Shown here in pieces: positions 1 to 5,159 of a DNA stretch of 6,214 nucleotides; position 1 is the stretch's first letter; every line of letters starts with the position of its first letter. The stretch covers positions 1-6,214 of the forward strand of contig DQAM01000020.1 in NCBI GenBank assembly GCA_003523545.1, in the 5' to 3' direction. The translations under genes and the position numbers were made by a program. Under the pieces are notes generated by a model. The model worked only from the letters and a program-made list of their open reading frames with translations, was not told the DNA's origin and made no database searches. This stretch comes from Dysgonomonas sp. (lineage in GTDB: Bacteria; Bacteroidota; Bacteroidia; Bacteroidales; Dysgonomonadaceae).

Positions 1-1
1 G

Positions 2-724
2 GAGAAATTACTTTTACAGCATTATTCTGCTTCCGATTCTGTATTCAAAGATATAGAATACCAACTCATCGCAGACTCACTAAATCCGAGAAGATACACT
101 CTGAAGTACAACTGGCAACACGAAAATGAGTACAGGTTTGCTGTAGACTCGGCCAGTTTCCATGCATACAACGGGCTTTGGAATGATAAGCTCGAATCGA
201 AATTTACGATAAAAGCCGCGGATAAATACGGAGTTCTGGAGTTTTACATCCAGAATCTGCCTGCCAGTATGCCTGCGTTTGTAGAGTTACTCGATAAATC
301 GGACAATCCGGTCAGAAAAGCATCTGTAAATAACGATGCGGCATTGTTCGAATATATAGATCCCGGTACATATTACGCAAGGATAACCTTGGACGCCAAT
401 AACAACGGGAAATGGGATCCGGGCGAATACTCGGAAGGACGCGAACCCGAACAGGTTTATTATTCCAATAAATCCTACGAGATTAAAGAATTCTGGGAAG
501 TAGGCGAGGATTGGGACATTACTGCTGTTCCGCTGGATAAACAGAAACCTCTCGAAATCACAAAAAATAAACCGAAAGACGACGCCAGGCGGAAACGTGA
601 AATGGAAAGAAGGGACGCCCGCAATGAACGGAATAATTCCCGCAACCAGAACGACCAAAATAGAAACAACAGGAACAATAATACGAATAGTTCGTTTAAT
701 AATACGAATAGAGGTACTTATTGA
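2..724 (+). CDS. Ig-like domain envelope protein, C-terminal part (5'-truncated by window edge)
   Basis: The reading frame is open from base 2 to the TGA at 722-724, giving the last 240 residues; the true start lies outside the window. ATG 269 is internal, because the frame upstream of it is open and protein-like. The visible part reads as beta-rich repeats: a 'KYNWQHENEYRFAVDSASF' stretch near residues 36-54, then 'YGVLEF', 'FVELLDKSDNPVRKASV' and 'PGTYYARITLD'. The acidic loop DANNNGKWD (about 131-139) resembles a calcium-binding loop. These patterns match the C-terminal region of Bacteroidetes proteins annotated as Ig-like (SbsA/Big_5-type) lipoproteins; any lipobox would lie upstream. From about residue 181 the protein becomes charged and disordered, and 15 of the last 33 residues are Asn. 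It is followed 29 nt later by the DUF3108 gene, so both are probably co-transcribed. Surface or periplasmic location is inferred; the specific function is unknown. Confidence 0.72.
   Translation, partial: EKLLLQHYSASDSVFKDIEYQLIADSLNPRRYTLKYNWQHENEYRFAVDSASFHAYNGLWNDKLESKFTIKAADKYGVLEFYIQNLPASMPAFVELLDKSDNPVRKASVNNDAALFEYIDPGTYYARITLDANNNGKWDPGEYSEGREPEQVYYSNKSYEIKEFWEVGEDWDITAVPLDKQKPLEITKNKPKDDARRKREMERRDARNERNNSRNQNDQNRNNRNNNTNSSFNNTNRGTY
677..711 (+). repeat. Short in-frame direct repeat in the Asn-rich tail
   Basis: The 14-mer AATAATACGAATAG occurs at 677-690 and again at 698-711, 21 nt (seven codons) apart and in frame. Each copy contributes an Asn-Thr-Asn run to the C-terminal tail of the Ig-like protein. 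This looks like a small tandem duplication in low-complexity coding sequence; it may vary in length between strains. Confidence 0.6.
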
Positions 725-753
725 TACCTTATAAACAAAAAAGGAAATTTATT

Positions 754-1581
754 ATGAATAAGATTTTTAGCATATCGATATTAGCTATTTTTGCATGCTT
801 ACTGGTTAAGCCTTCTACAGTTACGGCACAGCAGCAATGTGCCATAGAAAATAATTTTTTCCAGGCAGGTGAAAACCTTACCTACGATTTATATATCAAA
901 CTCGGCATTACAGTCAAAGGGGGATACGCCAACCTAAGTACCCGTTCGGTACAGTACGACGGCAAAGACGCTTACAAGATGACATTGGTATCCGAATCGC
1001 AGGGACTTGCCCGGAAGGCTTTCGAACTGAACGATACGCTTGCCTGCTTTATGACAAAAGACCTCATTCCTTTGGCTTACCACAAAGACGCTCATGAAGG
1101 AGGAGACCACACTATAGAACGCCAGAAATACTCGTACTCGGGCAATACTGTGAAGATAAATAGCGTAAGGCATAAAAACGGAGAATTCAAATTTGACGAA
1201 AACCTGGAATTTTCCAGCTGTGCTTATGACCTGATGAGCATCCTGTTCTATGCCCGGACTTTAGACTACGAAAACATGACGAAAGGTGCTGAAAGAACCG
1301 TAAATTTTGTTTCGGGTAAGAAAAAAGTCAGCATGCGAATAGTATACGACGGCAAAGACCAGATGAAAGCCAACGACGGCAAAAAGTACAACTGTATGAA
1401 GCTTACTCTTTACATTCATGACGAGGCTTTCGACGGTGGAAAAGAAGCTATGAAGGTATATATATCGGACGATGCCAACCGGTTGCCTATACGTCTGGAT
1501 ACCAAGCTTAAGGTAGGTTCTACACGTGCGGTACTGAAAAGCTACAAAGGAAACCGCCATCCTTTGAATGTCGCCAGATAA
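754..1581 (+). CDS. DUF3108 domain-containing secreted protein
   Basis: This 275-residue protein starts at ATG 754, preceded by a good Shine-Dalgarno sequence (AGGA at 742-745, 8 nt spacing). A longer reading from TTG 721 would overlap the upstream stop and place charged residues ahead of the signal peptide, so it is not used. Residues 1-25 form a signal peptide (basic start, hydrophobic core, VTA/Q cleavage) with no clear lipobox, so the mature protein is probably periplasmic. The remainder matches the DUF3108 (PF11306) pattern: 'FQAGENLTYDLYIKLG' at 36-51 with 'KGGYANL' following, 'YDLMSILFYARTLDY' at 158-172, and the C-terminal 'VYISDDANRLPIRLDTKL' at 235-252 ending in 'VGSTRAVLKSY'. The family has no settled biochemical role; an envelope function is inferred from export and from the Ig-like protein just upstream. 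Length is typical of the family. Four Cys residues remain after cleavage (29, 98, 156, 214), so disulphides are possible. Confidence 0.87.
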   Translation: MNKIFSISILAIFACLLVKPSTVTAQQQCAIENNFFQAGENLTYDLYIKLGITVKGGYANLSTRSVQYDGKDAYKMTLVSESQGLARKAFELNDTLACFMTKDLIPLAYHKDAHEGGDHTIERQKYSYSGNTVKINSVRHKNGEFKFDENLEFSSCAYDLMSILFYARTLDYENMTKGAERTVNFVSGKKKVSMRIVYDGKDQMKANDGKKYNCMKLTLYIHDEAFDGGKEAMKVYISDDANRLPIRLDTKLKVGSTRAVLKSYKGNRHPLNVAR

Positions 1582-1668
1582 ATGGTGTAAATCGATATTT
1601 ATAAATACTTTTTTATCTCGAATCCGTAAAAAAGATATCATTTTAAAAGTTTTCCGGATTAATTGATT

Positions 1669-1688
1669 ATATTTACGTAAGTAAATAT
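1669..1688. promoter_or_regulatory. Perfect 20-bp palindrome upstream of the AraC-type gene (candidate operator)
   Basis: The arms ATATTTAC (1669-1676) and GTAAATAT (1681-1688) are exact inverted repeats around GTAA, ending 29 nt before ATG 1718. The inner 8-mer TTACGTAA is itself palindromic. The position in the leader or promoter of a regulator gene fits a dimer-binding site, perhaps for autoregulation, but the binding protein is not known. AraC-family proteins more often bind direct repeats, so another regulator is possible. No convincing TAnnTTTG box was found in this gap. Confidence 0.4.
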
Positions 1689-1717
1689 GAACAGGTTAAC
1701 TTTATATCTTTTAGTTT

Positions 1718-2611
1718 ATGGAAGCGTTGAAAAGTTCAGTATTAAGGGAAGTAACCCCTCTGTCGGAACAAGACTGCTTTATGATTTTCTCCCGGGTAAA
1801 AAAAGAATTCACTTTTCCGATACACGTCCATAAAGAATATGAATTAAACTTTATAGAAAATGCCGCCGGGGCAAAACGTGTAGTCGGAGATAGCGTGGAG
1901 GAAATCGGCGAATTGGAATTAACCCTGATAGCTAATGCAAATCTCGAGCATGGATGGTTCGATTACAAAAATGACCGTACTCAGGACATCAAGGAAATAA
2001 CTATACAATTTCATGAAGACCTTATGAATGAGCAGCTGCTTAATAAAAACCAGTTCAGGTCGGTCAAGGAACTTTTCGAAAAAGCCGCTTATGGAGTTAC
2101 ATTTTCCAGGGAAACAATCCAAAAAATAAAACCCCAGATCCATTCACTGGCATCCGAACACGAAGGTGCTCATTCGGTGCTGAAACTTATCGGCATATTG
2201 TATGACCTGTCCTTATCCAAAGATATGAAAGAGCTGTCGAGCCGTTCGTTCAATACGACTATACAGCATTACGACAGCCGCCGCATCGAACGTGTATATA
2301 ATTATATGCTGAAAAATTACAACCAGGAAATTTCGCTTGCCGATGTTGCCAACCTGATAGGCATGACCGAAGTATCATTCAGCCGCTTTCTAAAAAAACG
2401 TACGGGACGGAATTTCATCGATTCACTGAATGATATACGATTGGGCCATGCTACCCGCATGCTTCTCGATACCACCCACAGCATAGCCGAGATAGCCATT
2501 CAGTGCGGATTCAACAACCTGTCTAATTTCAACCGGATTTTCAAAAAGAAAAAGCAATGTACTCCGCGCGAGTTCAGGGAAAATTACAATGAATCCAAGT
2601 TCTTCCTGTAA
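1718..2611 (+). CDS. AraC-family transcriptional regulator
   Basis: This 297-residue cytoplasmic DNA-binding protein starts at ATG 1718. Residues about 33-80 look like an AraC-type cupin sensor: 'FPIHVHKEYELNFIE' with His36 and His38, then 'GAKRVVGD' and 'LTLIANANLEHGW'. The C-terminal 100 residues form the double helix-turn-helix. The first HTH is 'ISLADVANLIGMTEVSFSRF' (205-224) and the second is 'SIAEIAIQCGFNNLSNFNRI' (255-274), closing with the family signature 'CTPREFRENY' (281-290). The ligand cannot be told from sequence; Bacteroidetes paralogues with this cupin are common and often act on sugar or stress genes. The gene is a single transcription unit, convergent with the LytTR operon across the repeat-rich gap. 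The leader carries a 20-bp palindrome (1669-1688) and an 11-bp motif shared with the beta-barrel gene. No intrinsic terminator with a T-run follows; the palindromes from 2623 onward may stop or stabilise its transcript. Confidence 0.93.
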   Translation: MEALKSSVLREVTPLSEQDCFMIFSRVKKEFTFPIHVHKEYELNFIENAAGAKRVVGDSVEEIGELELTLIANANLEHGWFDYKNDRTQDIKEITIQFHEDLMNEQLLNKNQFRSVKELFEKAAYGVTFSRETIQKIKPQIHSLASEHEGAHSVLKLIGILYDLSLSKDMKELSSRSFNTTIQHYDSRRIERVYNYMLKNYNQEISLADVANLIGMTEVSFSRFLKKRTGRNFIDSLNDIRLGHATRMLLDTTHSIAEIAIQCGFNNLSNFNRIFKKKKQCTPREFRENYNESKFFL

Positions 2612-2715
2612 AGATTGAAAGAATTGTAGGGACAAATTCTAAAATTGTCCGGCATGGCACGGACAGGTTATAAACTTATGACTATTTCAATTAATTACAC
2701 TATCAAAATATTCTT

Positions 2716-2817
2716 TTTTGTCATGCTGAATTGAAAATCGAGGAGCGGAGGCGACTCAATGATAATGAAGCATCTGTTTTTTTAAGAGATCCTTCATTAT
2801 CACTCAGGATAACAAAA
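2716..2817. repeat. Palindromic element of a second family (TTTTGTCATGCTGA ... AACAAAA)
   Basis: The outer arms TTTTGTCATGCTGA (2716-2729) and TCAGGATAACAAAA (2804-2817) are complementary at 12 of 14 positions. A long inner hairpin pairs 2761-2775 with 2787-2801 (14 of 15 pairs, one C-C mismatch) around a T-rich loop. Between outer arm and inner stem lies a GC-rich piece (2739-2755). The ends and the GAAG...CTTC core resemble a widespread class of non-coding palindromic repeats in Bacteroidota and other phyla, seen by recall rather than by search. It sits inside REPIN-like unit 1, in a place where the related unit 3 has no counterpart. Confidence 0.6.
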
Positions 2818-2840
2818 ATACCAATCAAAAAATACAAAAT

Positions 2841-2910
2841 CACTTTTAAGATAATCTCTGATTAAATAATAACTATTCGAAACAGACGGCTTTGGAAGCC
2901 GTCCCTACAA
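2841..2910 (+). repeat. 70-bp direct repeat, copy 1
   Basis: This stretch aligns without gaps to 3171-3240, exactly 330 nt downstream, with 59 of 70 bases identical. The conserved core covers an AT-rich segment (TAAATAATAA), TATTCGAAAC and the hairpin GACGGCTTTGGAAGCC. It forms the right end of REPIN-like unit 1. Confidence 0.8.
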
Positions 2911-2947
2911 TGTCTTTTATAATATAAAGAGAAAGAATCTATGAGAT

Positions 2948-3012
2948 AATGTAGGGGTTGACCTATGTGTCAACCCGGAACATGGACAGACATTCAAGCC
3001 TGTCCCTACATT
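2948..3012. repeat. REPIN-like unit 2, compact inverted pair of hairpins
   Basis: The unit is bounded by AATGTAGGG (2948-2956) and CCCTACATT (3004-3012), exact 9-bp inverted repeats 65 nt end to end. Inside are two hairpins. The first pairs GGGTTGAC (2955-2962) with GTCAACCC (2969-2976), 8 bp, loop CTATGT. The second pairs GGACAG (2984-2989) with CTGTCC (3000-3005). Two REP-like hairpins in opposite orientation with a short spacer are the standard REPIN form. This is the cleanest example in the window and may be the minimal mobile form. Confidence 0.7.
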
Positions 3013-3099
3013 GAAATACAATCCTGTATTAGAAAATCTTACCACTTAATAAGAATATCACGCAACTCTTTTAATTCGTTAATAAATAAAACGAAGTCC

Positions 3100-3238
3100 G
3101 TAGGGACAACTTCTAAAGTTGTCCGATACATCATCGACAAATTATGAATCTGCCAGGTTGACAATAAAACTGCTTTTATAACAATCTATGAATAAATAAT
3201 AAATATTCGAAACGGACGGCTTTGGAAGCCGCCCCTAT
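3100..3238. repeat. REPIN-like unit 3, decayed relative of unit 1
   Basis: The left end is GTAGGGAC (3100-3107) with a 9-bp perfect stem, GGACAACTT (3104-3112) and AAGTTGTCC (3116-3124), loop CTA. The right end is GGACGGCTT (3214-3222) with AAGCCGCCC (3226-3234), one A-C mismatch, then CCTAT. The left hairpin matches unit 1 at nearly every base and the right part is the second copy of the 70-bp direct repeat. The terminal inverted repeats are worn: GTAGGGAC against GCCCCTAT gives 6 of 8 pairs. Its right hairpin lies 40 nt past the LytTR stop codon and could form the 3' end of that transcript. Confidence 0.6.
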
Positions 3239-3240
3239 AA
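3171..3240 (+). repeat. 70-bp direct repeat, copy 2
   Basis: This is the second copy of the repeat at 2841-2910 (59 of 70 identical, ungapped), forming the right end of REPIN-like unit 3. Differences are scattered, which points to an old duplication or two independent insertions of the same family. Confidence 0.8.
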
Positions 3241-3274
3241 GATATATACTTGTAGAACGATTATTAAGGAAGGG

Positions 3275-4027
3275 TTACTTACTGATTAGTTTTTTGAGTA
3301 TCACATTATTCAACAGTTCATCTTTCCTGTGTTTGGATAGCGGGAGTTCTTTCCCCCTGATAAATATGCGTCCCCCGCTCACCATGTCGATATGCGATAT
3401 ATTCACCAGATAAGATTTATGTATCCTGAAAAAAGCGTCTTTAGGTAATAAATCCTCCAGTGAAGTCATCGTCTGGTGTATCGTGAAAGTTTTTTCTTCG
3501 AAATGGAGTTTCAGATAATTCTGCATAGATTCCACATATAGAATGTCTTCCCACACAATTTTCATAAATGAATCTCCCTGCCGGATATACATTTCCTGCG
3601 GTAATTCATCATTTTTTTGCAGGGACGAACGGGACATAAATACTTCCCGGGCTTTCTCAGCCGCCTGAAAAAAACGCTGGAATCCTATGGGTTTCAGCAG
3701 ATAATCCACAACATTCAACCGGTAACCGTCCATAGCATATTCAGAATATGCCGTAGTAAGAATGGTCAGCGGAGGATTATCCAGCGATTCGAGAAATTCC
3801 AAACCTGTCAGATCCGGCATATTTATATCCAGGAACATCAGTTCGATATCCTTTTCCCGCAGTAGCTCTTTCGCTTCTATTGCCGATGAGCATGTACCAG
3901 CGGCGTGCAGGAAATTCAGCTTGCCGATATGATCCGTGATACCTTCAATAGCAAAAGGCTCATCATCGACCACGAGACATCTCATCAAGGGTGTATTTTT
4001 ACCCGGTAGTGCAGTCATCGAATCCAT
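3275..4027 (-). CDS. LytTR-family response regulator
   Basis: This 250-residue protein has an N-terminal receiver domain and a C-terminal LytTR DNA-binding domain. Receiver landmarks are the acidic pair Asp21-Asp22 in 'LVVDDEP', the phosphoacceptor Asp67 in 'LMFLDINMPD', Thr91/Thr92 in 'ILTTAYSEYA' and Lys112 in 'YLLKPI'. The LytTR domain runs from about 147 to the end, with 'MYIRQGDSFMKIVWEDILYV', 'YLKLH', the characteristic 'FFRIHKSYLVNISHID' (199-214) and 'LPLSKHRKDEL'. Phosphotransfer from the upstream kinase should activate DNA binding; targets are unknown. The start ATG at 4027 lies 4 nt after the kinase stop and suggests translational coupling. However, family members usually begin just before 'LVVDDEP', so Met15 (ATG at 3985) is a plausible alternative; neither has a clear Shine-Dalgarno sequence. 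Confidence 0.95.
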   Translation of the reverse strand: MDSMTALPGKNTPLMRCLVVDDEPFAIEGITDHIGKLNFLHAAGTCSSAIEAKELLREKDIELMFLDINMPDLTGLEFLESLDNPPLTILTTAYSEYAMDGYRLNVVDYLLKPIGFQRFFQAAEKAREVFMSRSSLQKNDELPQEMYIRQGDSFMKIVWEDILYVESMQNYLKLHFEEKTFTIHQTMTSLEDLLPKDAFFRIHKSYLVNISHIDMVSGGRIFIRGKELPLSKHRKDELLNNVILKKLISK

Positions 4028-4031
4028 AATC

Positions 4032-5048
4032 TCATATATTTACGGATAAAATTATCCGGTAGTCCGTTTTATTATTTTCGATCTGTAACGAATGATTTTT
4101 CGGATACAGAATGTTCAGCCTTGTCTTAGCATTCTCAAGCCCTATCCCCGAATCCTTGTCTTTTTTACCCGAAACTTCCGATTTAGAGTTCTCCACTTTC
4201 AGATAGAGCTGATTACCTTTCTGTACAAGTTCAATATCTATATATCCTTTATCTTTCCCGGATCTGGAAACATGCTTGAAAGCATTTTCTACGAATGTAA
4301 CCAAAAGCAAAGGAGGAATTTCCTTATTACTATTCTCTATATCCCAGGATGTAGTAACATCGAGTTTGCCTTCCCACCTGAATTTTTCGACATCGATATA
4401 ATCTTTCAAAAAGTGTACCTCTTTATCTAAAGTTACCATTCCCTTCTTTCCGCTGTATAACTGATAGCGCAGTGTATCCGAATATTTCAGGAGCAGTGTA
4501 GATGCTTTATCTACATCTTTTTGCATGAGGATATAAATGTGGTTCAGCACGTTAAACATAAAGTGCGGGTTTATCTGTGCATGGAGTATCTGAAGGTGGT
4601 ATTTCAGATTCATATTCCTTAATTCCGAATATTTGTAATACAACAAAATCCCGCAAAAAAGCAAATTAGCGGAAATCAATCCGGCCAGTCCATCCACCAG
4701 ATTCTGGAAGAAAGATTGCCGGCCTTCGATAAAATAAGTGGAATGGAATATCTGATTTACTTCCAAAAAATAAAAAGCACCCGACAACAACCCATAACTA
4801 ACCAGCAGGCATATAGTAAGCCCTACAAATTTCAGGACAAAAGGAAAAGGTTTACCGGTAGTAACCGTCTTGTTGAAAAGCGTTTTACTGAACGATAAGG
4901 ATATCAGGCCCGATACTCCTGCAAAACATAAGAAAGACAGAAGCCTTTCCACGAAAGGCATATCTATATCATTGCCGAACCAGATCAATATCATGATTAT
5001 CGTCCAGTACGAAAATATAATGACCGGTTTGCGTGGATATTTCTTCAT
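4032..5048 (-). CDS. Membrane sensor histidine kinase, PF06580 (LytS/YehU-like) class
   Basis: This 338-residue inner-membrane kinase has four predicted membrane segments at about 8-25, 36-53, 69-94 and 118-138, with no large periplasmic domain. A short linker leads to the His_kinase motif 'LHAQINPHFMFNVLNHI' (155-171), whose His162 is the expected phosphorylation site. The HATPase domain follows: N-box 'LLVTFVENAFKHV' (248-260, Asn255) and G-box 'DSGIGLENAKTRL' (299-311). Length and order are usual for the Bacteroidetes family that pairs with LytTR regulators. The regulator gene follows after 4 nt, so the two form one operon. A TATTTTTG box lies only 4 nt upstream of the start codon (see separate entry). 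The signal is unknown; with so little exposed outside the membrane it may sense a lipophilic ligand, membrane state or a partner protein. Confidence 0.95.
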   Translation of the reverse strand: MKKYPRKPVIIFSYWTIIMILIWFGNDIDMPFVERLLSFLCFAGVSGLISLSFSKTLFNKTVTTGKPFPFVLKFVGLTICLLVSYGLLSGAFYFLEVNQIFHSTYFIEGRQSFFQNLVDGLAGLISANLLFCGILLYYKYSELRNMNLKYHLQILHAQINPHFMFNVLNHIYILMQKDVDKASTLLLKYSDTLRYQLYSGKKGMVTLDKEVHFLKDYIDVEKFRWEGKLDVTTSWDIENSNKEIPPLLLVTFVENAFKHVSRSGKDKGYIDIELVQKGNQLYLKVENSKSEVSGKKDKDSGIGLENAKTRLNILYPKNHSLQIENNKTDYRIILSVNI

Positions 5049-5052
5049 AATG

Positions 5053-5060
5053 CAAAAATA
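5053..5060 (-). promoter_or_regulatory. Candidate -7 promoter box for the kinase/regulator operon
   Basis: On the - strand, TATTTTTG exactly fits the Bacteroidetes -7 consensus TAnnTTTG. No TTTG is seen at the expected distance upstream. The box ends 4 nt before ATG 5048, so transcription from it would begin at or next to the start codon, giving a leaderless or nearly leaderless message. It may also be a chance match in an AT-rich spacer. Confidence 0.35.
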
Positions 5061-5105
5061 AAGGATTAATCGGGAATCGTAACTTCTTTACTAAAAGATT
5101 AATAA

Positions 5106-5135
5106 ATAAAAGATTGGCCGCAGCCAATCTTTTAT
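5106..5135 (-). terminator. Intrinsic terminator after the beta-barrel gene
   Basis: ATAAAAGATTGGC (5106-5118) and GCCAATCTTTTAT (5123-5135) form a perfect 13-bp stem with the tetraloop CGCA. On the - strand it comes 24 nt after the beta-barrel stop codon and its 3' arm ends in CTTTTATTTATT, a usable U-tract. It separates the beta-barrel gene from the downstream kinase operon, so the kinase needs its own promoter or relies on read-through. Confidence 0.85.
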
Positions 5136-5159
5136 CTGAAGACGATAAAGGGTAAAATG

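Larger units (their letters stand above)
2623..2911. repeat. REPIN/MITE-like unit 1, with perfect 11-bp terminal inverted repeats
   Basis: The unit is bounded by ATTGTAGGGAC (2623-2633) and GTCCCTACAAT (2901-2911), exact inverted repeats. Each end folds into a hairpin. The left stem is GGACAA (2630-2635) with TTGTCC (2645-2650), around an interior A-A mismatch and a CTA loop. The right stem is GACGGCTT (2885-2892) with AAGCCGTC (2896-2903), loop TGG. The interior is AT-rich and holds a separate palindromic element at 2716-2817. The layout of two inward-facing hairpins with GTAGGG ends resembles REP doublets mobilised by RAYT (Y1 transposase-like) proteins; that link is inferred, as no RAYT gene is in the window. 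Confidence 0.65.
2612..3274. other. Gene-free, palindrome-rich gap between convergent genes
   Basis: This 663-nt stretch lies between the 3' ends of the AraC-type gene (+) and the LytTR regulator gene (-). It is AT-rich with GC-rich hairpins. I see no credible gene: the longest open frame (2965-3147) runs through repeat sequence, has no matching motif and no ribosome site. The contents are described in the repeat entries: three REPIN-like units (2623-2911, 2948-3012, 3100-3238) and one palindromic element of another family (2716-2817). As both flanking transcripts end here, the hairpins could serve as transcript ends on both strands. Confidence 0.8.

Noticed and set aside
721..753. TTG start extending the DUF3108 protein by 11 residues
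   Set aside because: It would put a basic, non-signal stretch before a normal signal peptide, while ATG 754 has a well-spaced AGGA.
1621..1660. AATCCG ... CGGATT as a terminator after the DUF3108 gene
   Set aside because: The outer stem is 6 bp around a 28-nt loop with only weak A-T pairing inside and no following T-run.
2965..3147. 60-residue + strand open frame in the gene-free gap
   Set aside because: It runs through two palindromic repeat units, has no ribosome site and no recognisable protein pattern.
2612..3274. CRISPR array from the repeated GTAGGGAC sequences
   Set aside because: Spacing is irregular, the repeats are in opposite orientations and form hairpin pairs, and no cas gene is present.
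3222..3413. 63-residue + strand open frame over the LytTR 3' end
   Set aside because: It begins inside a repeat hairpin and overlaps the conserved LytTR coding sequence on the opposite strand.
4092..4430. 112-residue + strand open frame opposite the kinase gene
   Set aside because: It is an antisense shadow of the conserved HATPase region, with no homologous pattern of its own.
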